From contig NZ_ATZF01000014.1 of NCBI RefSeq assembly GCF_000428065.1, positions 59,652 to 123,651 on the forward strand: a stretch of DNA of 64,000 nt, read 5' to 3'. Under the pieces are notes generated by a model. The model was given only the letters and a program-made list of their open reading frames with translations. It had not been told where the DNA came from and ran no database searches. This document shows positions 6,935 through 16,546 of the stretch, piece after piece. The translations under genes were made by a program, and so were the position numbers. How positions within the stretch are numbered: the stretch's first letter is position 1; every line of letters starts with the position of its first letter. Source of the stretch: Shimazuella kribbensis DSM 45090. Its GTDB lineage: Bacteria > Bacillota > Bacilli > Thermoactinomycetales > Thermoactinomycetaceae.

Positions 6935-7732
6935 ATGAAATCATACGCAAAGATTCATGTAATGCATGCAGGAGAACTTACCTATGATCAATCACTTGCT
7001 TTTAAAGAAATGGACAGCATCCCAGCTGTTCATCAAAGAGGCCCTGAATATCAACAAAAGGTTCCGGTATCTAGCTATCTCATTGAACACCCCAAAGGCA
7101 ACATCGTGATCGATACAGGCTGGCATGAAGATATCCGTACAAATCCCAAAGAACACTTAGGCGAAGATATTTATCAGTTTATTGAATATAAACTTCCAGA
7201 AGGGAAATCGGTAAGAGAACAACTCGCTTCCAAAAACATTCAAACAGACCAAATTGATGCAGTTGTTATCACCCATCTAGATGTCGATCACATCAGCGGT
7301 TTACCGCTTCTAAAAAATGCCAAGCGATTTCTCGTAAGTGCACCAGAATGGGAAAATAATCAACATGAATCAAAAGAAAAATGGTACAAAGGAATAGAAT
7401 TTGAACCATTCCAGTTGGAACCTATTCCTTTTGGACCTCATCAATTAGGCAAAGATCTATTTGGAGATGGCCTCGTTTACTTGGTTTATACTCCTGGTCA
7501 CACTGCTGGACATATTTCTGTGCTGGTTCGAGCAGAGGCCGGTTGGGTTTTGCTTGTCTCCGATGTTGGATATGCAGAGAAATCATGGAAAGAAAAAATC
7601 TTACCTGGAAATACAGTAAATGATGAATTAGCATATCAATCTTTGAGATGGGTGAACGAGTTTTCCCAACGAAACGACGTTGTTGCGACTATTGCCAATC
7701 ATGATACTAAGATTAAACCAACTGTTTTTTAA
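6935..7732 (+). CDS. metallo-beta-lactamase-fold hydrolase (AHL-lactonase-like)
   Basis: A ~265-residue metal-dependent hydrolase. The metal ligands are visible: THLDVDHISG (HxDxDH), then TPGHTAGH for the third-ligand His, VSDVGYAEKSW for the bridging Asp, and NHDT near the end. HLDVDH plus the overall length match the AiiA-type quorum-quenching lactonases and their relatives, but the substrate could be another lactone or ester. The start at 6935 follows a GAGG; a longer start at 6893 lacks a ribosome binding site. Confidence 0.85.
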   Translation: MKSYAKIHVMHAGELTYDQSLAFKEMDSIPAVHQRGPEYQQKVPVSSYLIEHPKGNIVIDTGWHEDIRTNPKEHLGEDIYQFIEYKLPEGKSVREQLASKNIQTDQIDAVVITHLDVDHISGLPLLKNAKRFLVSAPEWENNQHESKEKWYKGIEFEPFQLEPIPFGPHQLGKDLFGDGLVYLVYTPGHTAGHISVLVRAEAGWVLLVSDVGYAEKSWKEKILPGNTVNDELAYQSLRWVNEFSQRNDVVATIANHDTKIKPTVF

Positions 7733-7747
7733 TATTCTCTTTTGATG

Positions 7748-7782
7748 GAACCAGTTAATGAGCTGGTTCTATTCATTTTTCC
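7748..7782 (+). terminator. terminator of the metallo-hydrolase gene
   Basis: GAACCAG (7748-7754) pairs with CTGGTTC (7763-7769) and a T-rich tract follows. Confidence 0.75.
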
Positions 7783-7813
7783 CATCAAAAAAACCGTCCG
7801 TAGACGATTCTTC

Positions 7814-8623
7814 TTATTTTAGTTCCTCTAAAAATCTTTGCACTACTTTAAAATACCCCTCGGGATCATCCGAATGAACTCCATGACCTGCATTTTCAAA
7901 TACTTCTAACTTTGTATTTGGTCTGCGTGATGCCATTTGCTCTGCTTGATCCATGTCTAATACAAAACTTCTACGACCATAGATTAACAACATGGGACAA
8001 TGAGATGCTAACCAATCATCCCACCAAACACCGTTCACATTTTCTTGAGATGATTTTATACCTTTTACATCAGATCGAAATCCCCAACCTTTCTCATCTT
8101 GGAACACACTCTCCGAAAAATAATCAACAGCACGAACTCCCATGCCAATCAGGGACTCTCGTAGCTCTTCCAACGAAGTGGAACGTTCAGGAAAATTTTC
8201 TACAAACGACATATCCAATTCAATTTCAACACCAATATCTTCGACAATGACTGCCTTAACATATGCAGGGTAACGTGCAGCAAACTGGTAAGCGTTAATG
8301 CCACCTAGCGAATGACCTAGTATGGTAACAGCTTGTCCGTCCAACTCCGTACGAATGAGTTGATGAATATCCTCAATATAACTCTCTCTGGAATAATCTT
8401 TTGTAGGGGAATGATCACTCCATCCATGTCCTCGTTGATCCAACCCAATCACTCGCCAATTTTTAAGTCTTGCCGCTAAATCCAAAAATGTTCTTGCATC
8501 GTTCATATGACCATGTAAAACAAGCAATATATTTTCACTGTTTCCTCCGAAATCTAGGTAAGAAAGGTTTATCCCATTTGATTGAAAATATTTTCTGATA
8601 GGTGTTATTTTATTTTTTGTCAT
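7814..8623 (-). CDS. alpha/beta-fold hydrolase
   Basis: A 269-residue hydrolase. The oxyanion loop HGHMNDART, the nucleophile elbow GHSLGG (Ser), the acid in LLIYGRRSFVLDMDQ, and the catalytic His in ENAGHGVHSDD are in the canonical order. GLDQRGHGWSDHS is the typical strand 4 region. The start ATG 8623 is chosen for its GGAGG; upstream codons to 8683 have none. Likely an esterase or lyase-type hydrolase of unknown substrate. Confidence 0.88.
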   Translation of the reverse strand: MTKNKITPIRKYFQSNGINLSYLDFGGNSENILLVLHGHMNDARTFLDLAARLKNWRVIGLDQRGHGWSDHSPTKDYSRESYIEDIHQLIRTELDGQAVTILGHSLGGINAYQFAARYPAYVKAVIVEDIGVEIELDMSFVENFPERSTSLEELRESLIGMGVRAVDYFSESVFQDEKGWGFRSDVKGIKSSQENVNGVWWDDWLASHCPMLLIYGRRSFVLDMDQAEQMASRRPNTKLEVFENAGHGVHSDDPEGYFKVVQRFLEELK

Positions 8624-8838
8624 TTTTATTCCTCCGATGCCTTTTATAAACTGTTTGCTTAACCTATATTTATATCGTAACATCTAATAGTGACAAAAAT
8701 TGTCATCATCTCAACTGATTTTCAATTATTTTTGTGGAAGGGTAAAATAAGCAATGAAATCGAGTCTATTTGTAAAATACATATGGAACTGTGGTACGAT
8801 AGTCTAGTTAATTTGCTTGGACACAAAGGGGCTCAACG

Positions 8839-11800
8839 ATGATACAGACATCAACAAATATATGGCTTAATAGACTAGCATTACTATACGAAGAAATAAA
8901 CGAAGACAATCCAGAAATAAAAAACAAATGTATGGACTTCATGCAAAAAATAAATAGGCAAGAATTGGCTATTGCCTTTACAGGTCATTTTTCGGCAGGC
9001 AAATCATCTTTCATGAACCATTTATTTGGCTTCCCTCTGCTGCCTACTAGTCCCATACCCACTAGTGCCAATGTCGTGAAAGTAAAACATGGACAAGACA
9101 AAATCCAGCTTCGCTATTTCGATGGCAGCATCCAAGAAGTAGTAGGTACATACACCGAAGAAGCGTTTCAAGCCTTATGCAGAGATGGCGATCGAGCGAT
9201 AGAAGTTATCATTGAACGAAACGATATTCCATTGCCATCAGATGTAGCCATCGTGGATACACCTGGTGTCGATTCGACAGATGAAGCCCATCGCATAGCG
9301 ACAGAGGCCAATCTGCACGTATCTGATGTCATCTTTTACATGATGGATTACAATCATGTTCAAGCAGAAGGAAACCTCCAATTTGTAAAAGACTTAACAG
9401 ATAGAGGCAAACAAGTATATTTGATTATCAATCAAATTGATAAACATCGAGACTCGGAGTTGTCTTTTGCTACCTTCCAGCAAGGGGTGAAAAGCTCTTT
9501 TGCAGCTTGGAATATAGACGTAGCAGAAGTATATTATACAAGTTTAAAACAGGTAGACCACCCGAATAATCAACTGCTAGAACTAAAGTCATTACTCCAT
9601 CGTCTTTACGAGCAAAAGATCACTTTAATGGAACATAATGTGGAGCAAGAAATTTGCTATTTAATCGAACACTATATCCAGAAAAAAAGAGGGGCATTTC
9701 AAACTCCAGCGTCACTTTCCAATCAGGAACAAAACACGAAAGAAAAAGAAATAATGCTCTTACAGCAACAAAAAATAAGCCTAGAAGAAAAACAACAAAT
9801 CACAACACAGCTAATGAAAGATCTTGATGATCTTTTGAAAAATGCCTATCTGATGCCAGCAAACTTGAGAGAACAAGCAAAATCATTTCTCGAAGCAATG
9901 CAACCGGACTTTAAAATAGGGATTTGGTTTGCGAAAAACAAAACCGAACAAGAACGCAGCGATCGAGAACATCGTTTTTTTCAATCTCTTATGAAAACTG
10001 TATCTACTCAACTAACTGGCCACACAGAAGAATTGGTACAACAACATGCCAAAAAGTATGGGATCTTCCAATCAGCTCTAGCAGATGAACTGCACCAAAA
10101 TACCCCAATAATTACCATAGATATCTTGCGTCATACGATCAAACAAGGTGCAGGAATTAGTGGCAACTATGTTTTGACCTATACAAATGATCTGGTGGAG
10201 AACATCAAAAATTTATATCGTGTGTATGTACGCCAATACTTGACCAACCATTTGCCTAAGTTAGAAGAACAAATCCAACACCATATTCAACATATAGAAG
10301 ATGAATTACAGACTGTTCAAAAACAAAAGCACCATATCGATCAACAACAACAAGAACTTGCCCGCATTGCAAAAGAACACCAGAAACTATTGCATATCAT
10401 ACAGGAAAAGACAAATGTTGTTTCTAGTAAAGTAATAGAACAATTATTAGAACAAGAGCCAAACATTCAACAAACTACTCTCATCACAGAAAATAAGGTA
10501 TCGACAAAACCTGTAGAAAAAAAAGTATTGAATAGTCCATCTCTCGAGCACAGCATGGATCAAAAGCAAACATACTTGCTTCAAGCTGAAAAAATAATAG
10601 AACCAATGCCAGAACTTCTACCTTTTTTGAAACAACTTCAATCGAAACGTAAACAAATGGAACAACAACAGTTTACCGTTGCGTTGTTTGGAGCTTTTAG
10701 TGCGGGTAAATCCTCCTTTGCGAACGCTCTGCTTGGTAATTCCCTTTTACCAGTCTCACCAAATCCAACAACGGCAACAGTTTGTCGTATTTGTCCTCCA
10801 ACTGCTGAACATGGACATAAAATGGCAGCTGTAACTTTTAAATCAAAAGAAACACTTGCCGCAGAGATTCAGCATATTTTTCAATTATTCCATACCGAAA
10901 AACAATCCACTAGCCTTGCAGAGCTAGCAGAACTGCTAAAACATATACCAAAAATGATTAGCGGGAAAATCGAAACCACACGCCAAAAAATGGCCCTTCC
11001 TTTTTTGCGTGCTATTCAAAATGGGTTTGATTCATTGGAGCATTTACTCGGTACTACTGCTTCCATGCAGTATGAAGAAGCGATTTCTTATATGGCAAAT
11101 GAAGCAAAATCAGCCTTTGTAGAAGAAGTATCACTCTATTATGATTCCATCTTAGCAAAATTGGGCATTACGCTAGTAGATACACCTGGGGCAGATTCTC
11201 TGCATGCTCGTCACACAGATGTAGCTTTTCGCTACATGAAACAAGCAGATGCGCTGTTATTTGTGACGTACTACAATCACGCATTTTCTCGTGCCGATCG
11301 AGAATTGCTCATTCAACTCGGAAGAGTACAAGATTCTTTTGCTCTTGATAAAATGTACTTTATCGTCAATGCAGCTGACTTAGCTTCATCCGACGAGGAG
11401 TTAGACAAAGTAGTTGCCTATGTTCAATCACAGTTAAATCAATATGGCATTCGTCATCCTAGGATGTATCCCGTATCAAGTCTGGCCTCGCTTGAGGATA
11501 AACAACAGAATCGGCATCTCAATCCAGCCTTTGCCCGATTTGAACAAGCTTTTCTTCGTTTTATCCAAGAAGATTCACGAACTACTACTGTAGAACGAAT
11601 GATCAAAGATGTAGAGCAAGCGGTAAATTGGATCAATGAAATGCTCATTGCATTACATACGAGCGAGTCCGAAAAAGAAGTACAACAACAACGGTGGACT
11701 TCCTCTAAAAAACAACTGATAGACCAATTTGGTTGTATTTCGAGTAGTCATGACGAACGAAATCTAGCACAAGAAATCAAAACTTTACTTTATTATGTAG

Positions 11801-12450
11801 GGGAACGTCTCCGCTTACGTTACAATGACGAATTCCCTGTATACATCAATCCTTCCACTATTCGCGACTCTGGAAAAGCGGGACGAAAACAATTGTCAAC
11901 TGCATCAAAAGAACTTCTTGATTTTATTGGAAATGACCTAGTTCAAGAATTTCGTGCCACTTCCTTACGTCTGGAAAAATGGATTGACACAGCACTAACT
12001 ATTTTTACAAAAGAGCAAACCACACAGCAAAACGCTTATTTATATGGTCTGACCTTAACTTCCCTAGATAAAATCGATCTTCCAGAAATCGCATGGAAAT
12101 TACCCGTTTGGGAGGAAGAAAATCCGCATTTCCAAAAGGCAATTGCAATCTATAAAAACAACCAATCTTTCTTCGAACGAAATGGTCGCGATCAGATGAA
12201 AGAACAGCTAAAATTGCATATGGATGAAGTACTACTTTTGCAAATTACACATATGACAGACGCAATGGCAGCTCATTTTACTGCTGCTTGGAAACAAAAT
12301 TTAGAAAAAGCAGCGACTTCATGGATACATCAAGTGTCGGACCATTTTGATCGACTTCAATCTACGCTGAGTGGACACATCGAAGAAAAACCTCTAATGG
12401 ATACAAAAATAAAGTTAGAAAAACTCTTGTTACTGTTACCGAATAAGTAA
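8839..12450 (+). CDS. dynA: fused two-GTPase bacterial dynamin (DynA-like)
   Basis: A 1203-residue protein with two dynamin halves in tandem, as in B. subtilis DynA/YpbR (~1190 residues). Half 1: P-loop GHFSAGKSSF (~48), DTPGVDS (~140), NQIDKH. Half 2: P-loop GAFSAGKSSF (~617), DTPGADS (~780), then NAADLA where a canonical NKxD would be. Long helical stalk segments follow each GTPase domain (~270-600 and ~930-1200). Such proteins tether or fuse membrane and protect it against phage and pore-forming stress. The start has AAAGGGG upstream. It stands alone between two terminator regions. Confidence 0.93.
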   Translation: MIQTSTNIWLNRLALLYEEINEDNPEIKNKCMDFMQKINRQELAIAFTGHFSAGKSSFMNHLFGFPLLPTSPIPTSANVVKVKHGQDKIQLRYFDGSIQEVVGTYTEEAFQALCRDGDRAIEVIIERNDIPLPSDVAIVDTPGVDSTDEAHRIATEANLHVSDVIFYMMDYNHVQAEGNLQFVKDLTDRGKQVYLIINQIDKHRDSELSFATFQQGVKSSFAAWNIDVAEVYYTSLKQVDHPNNQLLELKSLLHRLYEQKITLMEHNVEQEICYLIEHYIQKKRGAFQTPASLSNQEQNTKEKEIMLLQQQKISLEEKQQITTQLMKDLDDLLKNAYLMPANLREQAKSFLEAMQPDFKIGIWFAKNKTEQERSDREHRFFQSLMKTVSTQLTGHTEELVQQHAKKYGIFQSALADELHQNTPIITIDILRHTIKQGAGISGNYVLTYTNDLVENIKNLYRVYVRQYLTNHLPKLEEQIQHHIQHIEDELQTVQKQKHHIDQQQQELARIAKEHQKLLHIIQEKTNVVSSKVIEQLLEQEPNIQQTTLITENKVSTKPVEKKVLNSPSLEHSMDQKQTYLLQAEKIIEPMPELLPFLKQLQSKRKQMEQQQFTVALFGAFSAGKSSFANALLGNSLLPVSPNPTTATVCRICPPTAEHGHKMAAVTFKSKETLAAEIQHIFQLFHTEKQSTSLAELAELLKHIPKMISGKIETTRQKMALPFLRAIQNGFDSLEHLLGTTASMQYEEAISYMANEAKSAFVEEVSLYYDSILAKLGITLVDTPGADSLHARHTDVAFRYMKQADALLFVTYYNHAFSRADRELLIQLGRVQDSFALDKMYFIVNAADLASSDEELDKVVAYVQSQLNQYGIRHPRMYPVSSLASLEDKQQNRHLNPAFARFEQAFLRFIQEDSRTTTVERMIKDVEQAVNWINEMLIALHTSESEKEVQQQRWTSSKKQLIDQFGCISSSHDERNLAQEIKTLLYYVGERLRLRYNDEFPVYINPSTIRDSGKAGRKQLSTASKELLDFIGNDLVQEFRATSLRLEKWIDTALTIFTKEQTTQQNAYLYGLTLTSLDKIDLPEIAWKLPVWEEENPHFQKAIAIYKNNQSFFERNGRDQMKEQLKLHMDEVLLLQITHMTDAMAAHFTAAWKQNLEKAATSWIHQVSDHFDRLQSTLSGHIEEKPLMDTKIKLEKLLLLLPNK

Positions 12451-12487
12451 AAAGAGATCTGTAAATAGATAAGCAAAAAATGGAACA

Positions 12488-12528
12488 CAAAAACCCCCTA
12501 GCTCTTAGTGAGTTTGGGGGTTTCATCT
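12488..12528. terminator. shared bidirectional terminator
   Basis: AAACCCCC and GGGGGTTT flank a ~17-base loop between the convergent dynamin and permease genes. Confidence 0.8.
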
Positions 12529-12537
12529 ACTATATCG

Positions 12538-13923
12538 TTATTTTGATACCTGTGACTTTTTTCTACTATAACGGAAGTAATAATAGATATAACATAGAGC
12601 AACAAAGCCTAATCCGTAAAATAAACTTGTTCGCTGCACAGGATCAAAAATTGGAAAAATGAGAAAAACGGTACACATTACCAGACAGAGTATAGGAAGT
12701 ACTGGATAAAATGGAGCAGCAAACTTCAAATCGCTTTCTTTTCCGCCTTCTCGAATAAATTGCTTTCGAAAATTGTATTGGGATAAGGCAATGCTCATCC
12801 ATGCAATTGTAACAGCAATCCCAGAAATAGATGACAAGCCAATATAAACCGAATCTGCTGCGTATACACTTGTTAATAACGATAGTAGAGAAAAGGCCAT
12901 CGTCAGAAGCAAAGCAGCCATTGGTACGCCTCTTGAAGACAATTTGCCAAATGCTTTTGGAGCCATTCCTGAATTTGACAAAGACCACAGTAAACGAGTG
13001 GAGGCATACAGGCAAGAGTTCCCTACGGATAAAAGGGCAGTAAGAATAACAAAATTCATAATATCTGCAGCATAGGGTATACCCACCAAGTCAAATAAAG
13101 AAACAAATGGACTTTCTAGTACTCCTAGTTCCTTCGCTGGGAAGATAGCCGAGAGAATCACCACGGAAGCAATATAGAATACAAAGATACGGATCAATAC
13201 ATTTTTGATTGCTCTAGGGATATGTTTCTCTGGATTTTCACTTTCACCTGCTGCAATCCCTATTAATTCAGATCCTTGATAAGAAAAGACTACATTCATC
13301 ATCGTGACAAAAACAATTGCGATCCCAGCAGGGAACAAGCTTCCACCTGTGAAGTGAGAGAGAAATGGAGCTGGTCTATCGTGCATATCTACCAATCCAA
13401 AAATCGCAGCACACCCAATAATAATAAACAAAATTACAGCAACTACTTTGATCCCAGCAAACCAGTATTCAGATTCTGCAAACCCTTTTGTAGATAGCGC
13501 ATTTAAAGCAAACAGCAAAACGATAAATAATGCACACCAAACCCATACATCTACATTGGGGAACCAACGTTTCATCAAAATACCCGCAGCAGTAAATTCT
13601 ACGCCTGCAGTAGTAGCTGATCCTAACCAGTAAACCCAACCAACCGTAAACCCAGAGGCTGGCCCAATATATTTGGTTGCATATACTTGGAAAGCACCAG
13701 TTACAGGCATTCTAACCGATAATTCCCCTAAACATGTCATAACCAAATACAAGAGAAGTCCACCAAACAAAAAGGCTAATAAAGCACCACCATAACCAGA
13801 TTGGTTAATAATCAAACCAGTATTTAAAAAGAGCCCAGTACCAATTACACCGCCAAGAGACAACATATAAAGATGACGACTCTTCATCGAGCGTTCTAGT
13901 TGAATTTGTTTTTCCTGTCTCAC
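12538..13923 (-). CDS. amino-acid permease (APC superfamily)
   Basis: A 461-residue transporter with 12 predicted helices. TM1 carries the AAT-family signature GGVIGTGLFL, followed by GELSVRMPVTGAFQVYATKY and the IAAGESENPEKHIPRAI loop. The start is placed at a GTG (13923) preceded by GGAAGGAGC; the longer frame to 14139 runs into the upstream gene. It is the third gene of an operon (41-base gap) with two guanidine-modifying enzymes, suggesting import of arginine, methylarginine or citrulline/ornithine exchange (inference). Confidence 0.9.
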   Translation of the reverse strand: MRQEKQIQLERSMKSRHLYMLSLGGVIGTGLFLNTGLIINQSGYGGALLAFLFGGLLLYLVMTCLGELSVRMPVTGAFQVYATKYIGPASGFTVGWVYWLGSATTAGVEFTAAGILMKRWFPNVDVWVWCALFIVLLFALNALSTKGFAESEYWFAGIKVVAVILFIIIGCAAIFGLVDMHDRPAPFLSHFTGGSLFPAGIAIVFVTMMNVVFSYQGSELIGIAAGESENPEKHIPRAIKNVLIRIFVFYIASVVILSAIFPAKELGVLESPFVSLFDLVGIPYAADIMNFVILTALLSVGNSCLYASTRLLWSLSNSGMAPKAFGKLSSRGVPMAALLLTMAFSLLSLLTSVYAADSVYIGLSSISGIAVTIAWMSIALSQYNFRKQFIREGGKESDLKFAAPFYPVLPILCLVMCTVFLIFPIFDPVQRTSLFYGLGFVALCYIYYYFRYSRKKSQVSK

Positions 13924-13964
13924 GGAACTGCTCCTTCCCGATTTGGGTTTTATTTGGAAATCAG

Positions 13965-14840
13965 CTATTTCCTTAAAATAGGTGAAGTGAGACAGGTTGG
14001 ACCACCTGTTCCCAGATAAGAGATCTCTTCTCCTTTGTATTCCAATACCTCTACTCCTTCTGCTTCCAGCAACTGTTTGATTTGAGGATTCCCAGCAACA
14101 AGCATACAGGTACGTGGTGCTAAAGCTAAAATATTGCATCCAAGATGGTCATACTCTTCTTTGCTTACTTCGATCAGCTTCACTCCACGAGTGATAAGCA
14201 ATTCTCGAAAGACAACAGGCATTAATTCCGAGTAAACAACAGCTAGATCATAATCAATGAAACTGATAAATGACATCAGGTGAAGGCATTCTTCAGGTCC
14301 ATTCCCATGTGGAAGATGAACCACGATAAAATCATCCACTACATCACGAGTGAGTTCACGAAGTTGTCTGATCCCCTCGTCATTGGTTCTATATCCTCTT
14401 CCTACCACCAAAGTACGATCATCCAACCAGATTACATCGCCGCCATCGACCCTTCCATCTCCCTCAATCTCTCCCAAAATAGGAATACCAATATCATGAA
14501 AATAGTTTTTTACTGCTCCGGCTTCTCCTTGACGGAGCACCTTGCCTGATTTAAGTAAGATTGCCCCTTTTTTTGTTATTTTCACAGGATCGTGAGCATA
14601 GATCGAATCTAATCCGACTGCCTGTGAAGCAGGGAGAAAATCAATATTTGGAACGTAACGAGAAAGGATCGATAAAAAGGATTCATATTCTCTTACTGCT
14701 TCTTCATAATCGGGACAATGAATATAATTAAACTTTATCCAGTTTTCATCGAGATGTTTTTGGCTGATAAATGCATCTTTCGGGTGCTTCACCATTATTC
14801 GCTCTATCTTTCCGACCATGCTTTGGCATCCGTATCGCAT
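13965..14840 (-). CDS. amidinotransferase / dimethylargininase family enzyme
   Basis: A 291-residue guanidine-modifying enzyme. It has the DGGDV loop (GRVDGGDVIWLDDRTLVVG), the catalytic His region LPHGNGPEECLHLMSF, and the nucleophilic Cys near the C-terminus in GGPTCLTSPI. Family members hydrolyse or transfer the amidino group of arginine or N-methylated arginines. ATG 14840 has GAGGGAG upstream. It is the middle gene of the operon, 24 bases after the DDAH-like gene. Whether it acts on arginine, dimethylarginine or another guanidine cannot be settled here. Confidence 0.87.
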   Translation of the reverse strand: MRYGCQSMVGKIERIMVKHPKDAFISQKHLDENWIKFNYIHCPDYEEAVREYESFLSILSRYVPNIDFLPASQAVGLDSIYAHDPVKITKKGAILLKSGKVLRQGEAGAVKNYFHDIGIPILGEIEGDGRVDGGDVIWLDDRTLVVGRGYRTNDEGIRQLRELTRDVVDDFIVVHLPHGNGPEECLHLMSFISFIDYDLAVVYSELMPVVFRELLITRGVKLIEVSKEEYDHLGCNILALAPRTCMLVAGNPQIKQLLEAEGVEVLEYKGEEISYLGTGGPTCLTSPILRK

Positions 14841-14864
14841 AGCTTTCTCCCTCTTTGCTATTTA

Positions 14865-15626
14865 TTAAAAACGCAAGGATAAACAACTCAAACCGCCATC
14901 TTGTTTTTGAATCTCGGACATATCTAGTTCAATAACGGTATAACCAGCAGCCTCTATTTTTTGTTTTGCATCACTGAAACCTTGTGGAATAACAACATAA
15001 TCATTGATTCGAATACAGTTGGCAGCGTATTCTTCAACAGCATCCACCACAATCTTGTTGTAGTCTTGGAAAACAGGATGATCCACAAACTCGCCAGCCA
15101 CTACTAAGTCGTTGTTACCTAAATAAGCAATTCCCGTTTTGAGATGGAAAAATTTTTCCAGTGGTACGATTGTTGTTTCATATCCATATTCGGCTTGTAT
15201 TTTTGCAAACTGTTCTGCTCCTTCTCGATTCGTACGTGCAGATAGACCTACATAAAAATGTTTATCGATCTGCAATACATCGCCGCCATCTAAAAATCCA
15301 GGGGATTGGATCTCTTCCAACTTGTCATAATATTTTTTTACAACTTCTCTTATTTCTTTAACCTCTCCGTTACGACTTTCTGCTCCAGGATTCGTAATGA
15401 TTGCGCTATTTGTTGTTAACACAGCTGTATCCTCTACAAAAGTAGAATCTGGAAAATTCTCATCTGCTTCTAGAACAATCACTTCTAGTCCACATTTTTT
15501 TAGAGCATCTACATATTGTTCATGCTGCTCCACTGCTTTTGCATAATCTGGTTTTCCTAGATCTGAGGTAGTAAGACCATTGACATAACTCTTACTTATT
15601 TTTTTTACGATCGCTCGACTGAACAA
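14865..15626 (-). CDS. dimethylarginine dimethylaminohydrolase (DDAH)-like
   Basis: A 253-residue enzyme of the same superfamily as its downstream neighbour. Visible are DSTFVEDTAVL, the substrate loop FLDGGDVLQI, the catalytic His in FFHLKTGIAYLG, and Cys near the C-terminus (DGGLSCLSLRF). DDAHs convert N-omega-methylarginines to citrulline and methylamines. The start is a TTG (15626) seven bases after GAGGGGG. It is first in the DDAH, amidinotransferase, permease operon. Confidence 0.88.
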   Translation of the reverse strand: MFSRAIVKKISKSYVNGLTTSDLGKPDYAKAVEQHEQYVDALKKCGLEVIVLEADENFPDSTFVEDTAVLTTNSAIITNPGAESRNGEVKEIREVVKKYYDKLEEIQSPGFLDGGDVLQIDKHFYVGLSARTNREGAEQFAKIQAEYGYETTIVPLEKFFHLKTGIAYLGNNDLVVAGEFVDHPVFQDYNKIVVDAVEEYAANCIRINDYVVIPQGFSDAKQKIEAAGYTVIELDMSEIQKQDGGLSCLSLRF

Positions 15627-15741
15627 AACAATTCCCCCTCGAAGTATGTGTTTATCATAGTTTTTCCACATTGTGAAAACGCTTTCTTTAAAATGGAACT
15701 TAATATTTATTTAAATAATAATATGCGAATATGTCAATAAA

Positions 15742-15779
15742 AAAATAGATAATCATATAAATTTATATGGTTATCTATT
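15742..15779 (-). terminator. terminator of the BamE-like membrane protein gene
   Basis: AATAGATAATCATATAAA pairs with its near-complement TTTATATGGTTATCTATT. In leftward transcription a run of seven U follows. Also a possible insulator for the DDAH operon promoter. Confidence 0.75.
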
Positions 15780-15793
15780 CTATAGATTGCATA

Positions 15794-16372
15794 TTAATCA
15801 GTCACAATCTCTACTTTTGAAACTTTATCTTCCCTATTATTTCCAAAAGTAACTACTAACCATTCACTATCAATCGATATATATCCTCTCTCATCTCCTA
15901 AATAGTATACAATGTTATTAGATTGCTTGAAGTATTCGGTTTCTGTTGGTTTACCTAGAAGTTGAATGACTTCTGCTTTCGATTTTCCTTTCAATCGATA
16001 ATGATGCAGTAGATTGTCCACGATAAATACTCTTTGATCTACTCTTTCTCTCCATTTTTTGCTAGTAAAATGTATACTTTCTTTCCAATCTCCTATTGCG
16101 ATCATAAGAAGCAGCACAGACAAGCATCCAACGCTAGCAGCAATCCGATAATATCCCCTTATTCGTTTATTTGGAGTGGCCAAAAAAAGATGTTCCCTAA
16201 TCAGAAAATGGAACAACAAATAAAAAAGCAATAGCACAACGATAACGAGTAAAACTTCCCATTTAAATGCAATGTCACACACACTAAGAAAGAACCCGAA
16301 TACCCCATACAAATAACAAATAATACCAAATGAGATTAGAAGCATAATTTTGTTTATCTGTTTCCAAGTCAT
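15794..16372 (-). CDS. membrane protein with BamE-like C-terminal domain
   Basis: A 192-residue protein. The first half has three predicted helices (near residues 10-32, 38-58 and 78-95). The second half reads as an extracytoplasmic SmpA/BamE-like fold: HHYRLKGKSKAEVIQLLGKP (the hallmark KGMSKAEVxxLLGxP-type motif), then YYLGDERGYISIDSEWLVV. ATG 16372 is preceded by GAAGGTG; an in-frame ATG upstream has none. In low-GC Gram-positives such small fused proteins have no assigned role. Confidence 0.72.
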   Translation of the reverse strand: MTWKQINKIMLLISFGIICYLYGVFGFFLSVCDIAFKWEVLLVIVVLLLFYLLFHFLIREHLFLATPNKRIRGYYRIAASVGCLSVLLLMIAIGDWKESIHFTSKKWRERVDQRVFIVDNLLHHYRLKGKSKAEVIQLLGKPTETEYFKQSNNIVYYLGDERGYISIDSEWLVVTFGNNREDKVSKVEIVTD

Positions 16373-16546
16373 ATGTGCACCTTCATTTTCTAATTTCCAC
16401 AAATACCATTTCTTTTTAGAGAAATAATAAATCTATCTTGATTATTCAAAAAGTGCTAACCATAAGGATAGCATTTTTTAGAATTTCCGAATACATAAAT
16501 AATTATTGGTAAATTAGTATATCGCTTTTGATTATTTACAGCAATT

